In this document: one piece after another, positions 5,547 through 7,213 of the stretch | Layout of the letters: each line of letters opens with the position of its first letter | How positions within the stretch are numbered: position 1 is the stretch's first letter | Source of the DNA: CAZJQT01 sp964604415 | GTDB lineage: Bacteria > Patescibacteriota > Saccharimonadia > Saccharimonadales > CAZJQT01 | DNA length: 7,213 nucleotides | Direction of reading: 5' to 3' | NCBI GenBank assembly: GCA_964604415.1 | Contig: CAZRYT010000023.1 | Span: 1-7,213 of the forward strand | Made by a program: the position numbers and the translations under genes | Notes under the pieces: generated by a model | What the model was told of the DNA's origin: nothing | The model's database searches: none | The model's input: the letters and a program-made list of their open reading frames with translations, nothing else

Positions 5547-6369
5547 ATTCGGCACTGCTCATTTCTTTTTTGCCAACTGGCTTTAATCTTTCAATGTATA
5601 AAGTGCCCTTACCGCATTCCACCAATATGGTACCGGCTTCAGGTACGGTCTCTGCCTCACCAGGCTTGGTATCTTGCTGGTTAACGGGCACGTCGTAGGC
5701 TTTAGTAATGATAATTTCTTTGCCAAACAGTGTGGTTCTAGATTTTGGCCATAGCGCATATGCTCTGATCTCACGTTGTAGTGCCTCGGCTGGTTTGCGC
5801 CAATCAATCAAACCGTCAGTTTTGCTAATCTTATGAGAATACGTAGCTCTATCGGGGTGAGGTTGTTGTCTAGCTTTTAGTCTGCCGCTGAAGATGCTTG
5901 GCAAAATTTCCACCAACATATCAGCACCAAGCTTTTGTAGTTTTTCGACCAGTTCTGGTTTTGATTCATGGCCGTTCAAGTGCAGCGTCTTCTGTTTGTA
6001 GATTGGCCCTTCATCCATCCCGGCCGTCAGCTGCATGATAGATACTCCAGTTTTAGTTGCGCCATCCAAAATTGCTTGCTCAATTGGTGTCGGGCCACGA
6101 TAAGCCGGTAACAAAGAGGGATGGACATTAATAATGCCTAAAGGGAATTGGTCTAAAACCGACTGCGGAACAATATGGCCATAGGCTGCCAGCACTGCCA
6201 TTCGTGACACATGACTACCTAGTTCGCTAATTGGGCCAGTCACAATTTTTTCCAACTTGAACCCAGCCTTTTTTACAGCCTCTTTTATCAAGGGCTTGAC
6301 GTCCAAAATGCCGGTAGCGAGCTTTTCGTTACCAAAAAATACTATCGCTTGATCAGCTAGCTTTTTCAT
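5524..6369 (-). CDS. fmt: Methionyl-tRNA formyltransferase, shortened N-terminal domain
   Basis: Transfers a formyl group from 10-formyl-tetrahydrofolate to Met-tRNAi, making the initiator used by IF-2. This start gives 281 residues. Motifs: first strand IVFFGN (9-14), catalytic Asn81 and His83 in IINVHPSLLPAYRGPTPIE, catalytic Asp119 in AGMDEGPI, the linker GLIDWRKPA (186-194), and the C-terminal barrel ending EFIRGYVV. The gap from the first-strand Gly13 to Asn81 is 68 residues, against about 95 in E. coli Fmt (Gly11 to Asn106). The stretch that normally holds the QPDRPAGRG-type loop and the following helix is largely missing. The frame is unbroken, so this is not a frameshift. The ATG at 6367-6369 overlaps the end of def by 17 nt and precedes the conserved start; an in-frame ATG at 6412-6414 would add 15 unmatched residues. 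No Shine-Dalgarno is visible, so coupling to def is likely. Confidence 0.92.
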   Translation of the reverse strand: MKKLADQAIVFFGNEKLATGILDVKPLIKEAVKKAGFKLEKIVTGPISELGSHVSRMAVLAAYGHIVPQSVLDQFPLGIINVHPSLLPAYRGPTPIEQAILDGATKTGVSIMQLTAGMDEGPIYKQKTLHLNGHESKPELVEKLQKLGADMLVEILPSIFSGRLKARQQPHPDRATYSHKISKTDGLIDWRKPAEALQREIRAYALWPKSRTTLFGKEIIITKAYDVPVNQQDTKPGEAETVPEAGTILVECGKGTLYIERLKPVGKKEMSSAEFIRGYVV

Positions 6370-6955
6370 AATTAACGGGGAATAATGCCTTATTGTCTTT
6401 AATTTGTTCGTCATAATTGAGTGGTTCTAACTTACCGTCGGACAATAAACGGAAAAAAGCTTCTGGCTTATCTTTGATATGATCAACAAATACTATTCCG
6501 TTAGTGTGATCTATTTCATGCTGGAAAACCCTGGCTAAAAAGCCATCAACCTTCAACCTAACTTCATTGCCGTTGATATCGAGTGCTTTGATCCGAGCTT
6601 TTTCATGACGTGGCACTAAACCATAAATTGTGCGTACACTCAGGCAACCTTCATAATCTTCGGTGACCTTGCCCTCTAACTTTACGACCTTTGGATTTAT
6701 AAAAACCTGGAAACTTCGATCTTCTTTGTTGTCAAAATTGTTACGTATAACTATGATTCTCAGAGGCTTATTGATCTGTATTGCCGCTAAAGCTACACCA
6801 ACTTCATGCTTACGACTGTCCTCCCAATCAAGCGTAGCTGTCTCCATATCCTGAATAATTTTTTTAACCTCCTCGTCTACGACAGACACTTTTTTAGAGG
6901 TCTGACGTAAATGTTTGTTAGGAAGATAGATGATATCTTTTCTGGTGGCTGACAT
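6353..6955 (-). CDS. def: Peptide deformylase
   Basis: Removes the N-formyl group from new proteins, the step opposite to Fmt. It has 200 residues, somewhat longer than the typical 165-190. The three family motifs are GVALAAIQ (53-60), EGCLS (102-106, metal ligand Cys104) and QHEIDH (145-150, metal ligands His146 and His150, catalytic Glu147). Motif 1 is normally G-x-G-x-A-A-x-Q; here the second Gly is Ala55. I recall the same variant in Saccharibacteria but have not checked it. The C-terminal 30 residues, from DGKLEPLN onward, extend beyond the core. It lies 19 nt after priA and overlaps fmt by 17 nt; its UGA stop lies inside the fmt start region. No Shine-Dalgarno precedes the ATG, but a TATACT box lies 7 nt upstream. 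Confidence 0.95.
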   Translation of the reverse strand: MSATRKDIIYLPNKHLRQTSKKVSVVDEEVKKIIQDMETATLDWEDSRKHEVGVALAAIQINKPLRIIVIRNNFDNKEDRSFQVFINPKVVKLEGKVTEDYEGCLSVRTIYGLVPRHEKARIKALDINGNEVRLKVDGFLARVFQHEIDHTNGIVFVDHIKDKPEAFFRLLSDGKLEPLNYDEQIKDNKALFPVNYEKAS

Positions 6956-6962
6956 TGAAAAT

Positions 6963-6968
6963 AGTATA
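6963..6968 (-). promoter_or_regulatory. Candidate -10 box for a leaderless def transcript
   Basis: TATACT on the minus strand matches the -10 consensus at five of six positions and ends 7 nt before the def ATG. This would put the transcription start at or beside the start codon. It lies in the 19-nt gap after priA. No convincing -35 box was found at 16-18 nt, and AT-rich gaps give such boxes by chance. Confidence 0.35.
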
Positions 6969-6974
6969 ACTTAT

Positions 6975-7213
6975 CTATAACAAATCAGTTGGATCAATGT
7001 CATATTGGGTGTTGCTGGGCAGGGATCTTATGATATTCACTAGCTCGCCTCTGCTACTTGATCTGACGATTATTTGCCAACGGTATTTACCGTTGGCCTT
7101 TTCAATATACTTTGGTGATGGACCCCAAATATGCACTTTCTTTCTGTTTATTTCATTGGCTAACTTTTGGATAGCTGCCTGAGCGCTAGAGCGACTAGCC
7201 CGGGCACAACTGA
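6975..7213 (-). CDS. priA: Primosomal protein N' (PriA), C-terminal 78 residues
   Basis: The gene enters from the right edge. The visible frame begins at 7211 and ends with TAG at 6975-6977. PriA is a superfamily 2 helicase-fold protein that reloads the replisome at stalled forks. The visible part is the PriA C-terminal domain: VHIWGPSPKYIEKANGKYRW, then QIIVRSSSRGEL, then a final DIDPTDLL. These correspond to the family's typical V-x-GPxPAPIxxxxGxYRWQ, LLR and VDVDPxxLL ends. The helicase motifs and zinc cysteines lie outside the window, so I cannot judge whether PriA is intact or is one of the helicase-inactive forms. It is 19 nt upstream of def, giving the well-known priA-def-fmt order. 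Confidence 0.93.
   Translation of the reverse strand, partial: SCARASRSSAQAAIQKLANEINRKKVHIWGPSPKYIEKANGKYRWQIIVRSSSRGELVNIIRSLPSNTQYDIDPTDLL

Noticed and set aside
5553..5574. Possible terminator with T tract after the rightward operon
   Set aside because: Only a four-base GGCA/TGCC pairing with a long T-rich loop; it lies inside the fmt coding region and no T tract follows the stem.
6370..6414. Upstream ATG extending Fmt by 15 residues
   Set aside because: The extra residues precede the usual Fmt N-terminus and have no family match that I can see; there is no Shine-Dalgarno at that ATG.
6997..7182. Rightward open frame near the right edge, hydrophobic-looking
   Set aside because: It lies opposite the clear PriA C-terminus; its hydrophobic look comes from the antisense of charged codons.
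1..7213. Mobile element, CRISPR, toxin-antitoxin or other new system
   Set aside because: No transposase, integrase, spaced repeat array, terminal repeats or paired small toxin-antitoxin genes seen on either strand; base composition looks even throughout.

Overview
The window looks like chromosomal housekeeping DNA from a small-genome bacterium of the Candidate Phyla Radiation (Patescibacteria), most likely Candidatus Saccharibacteria (TM7). I infer this from the protein style, recalled from memory and not searched: a HExxH-plus-zinc-ribbon protein, a peptide deformylase with GVALAAIQ and GFLARVFQHEIDH, a ROK kinase without the usual zinc cysteines, a DUF5663-like small protein, and a short IF-2. 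UGA is used as a stop (end of def), which argues against the recoded Gracilibacteria and Absconditabacteria.

Layout. (1) Positions 1-89 hold the 3' end of a rightward KGG-motif protein gene with a strong intrinsic terminator at 109-142. (2) Positions 90-1398 hold a leftward pair: a ROK-family sugar kinase followed by an overlapping HExxH metalloprotease-like gene. The second gene ends exactly where the KGG gene stops. (3) Positions 1399-1545 are a divergent intergenic region with candidate promoters in both directions, a 10-bp-period direct repeat and a GC-rich hairpin leader. (4) Positions 1546-5546 hold a rightward run: ribosomal protein S1, translation initiation factor IF-2, a small C-terminally membrane-anchored protein, a DUF5663-like protein and a 93-residue unknown. 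(5) Positions 5524-7213 hold a leftward run transcribed priA (3' end only), def, fmt. It meets the rightward run tail to tail with a 23-nt overlap.

Together the window concentrates protein synthesis start-up functions: S1 (mRNA capture), IF-2 (placing initiator tRNA), Fmt (formylating Met-tRNAi) and Def (removing the formyl group). priA-def-fmt is a classic bacterial order. rpsA directly followed by infB, without nusA, rbfA or truB, is less usual.

Points of most interest: Fmt is about 27 residues shorter than the E. coli enzyme in the N-terminal part that normally carries the tRNA-contact loop. Two genes (def and the ROK kinase) lack a Shine-Dalgarno but have a -10-like box 7-8 nt before the ATG, suggesting leaderless mRNAs. 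The rpsA leader holds two mutually exclusive hairpins. I found no mobile element, CRISPR array, tRNA or rRNA, and no convincing new defence or mobile system.
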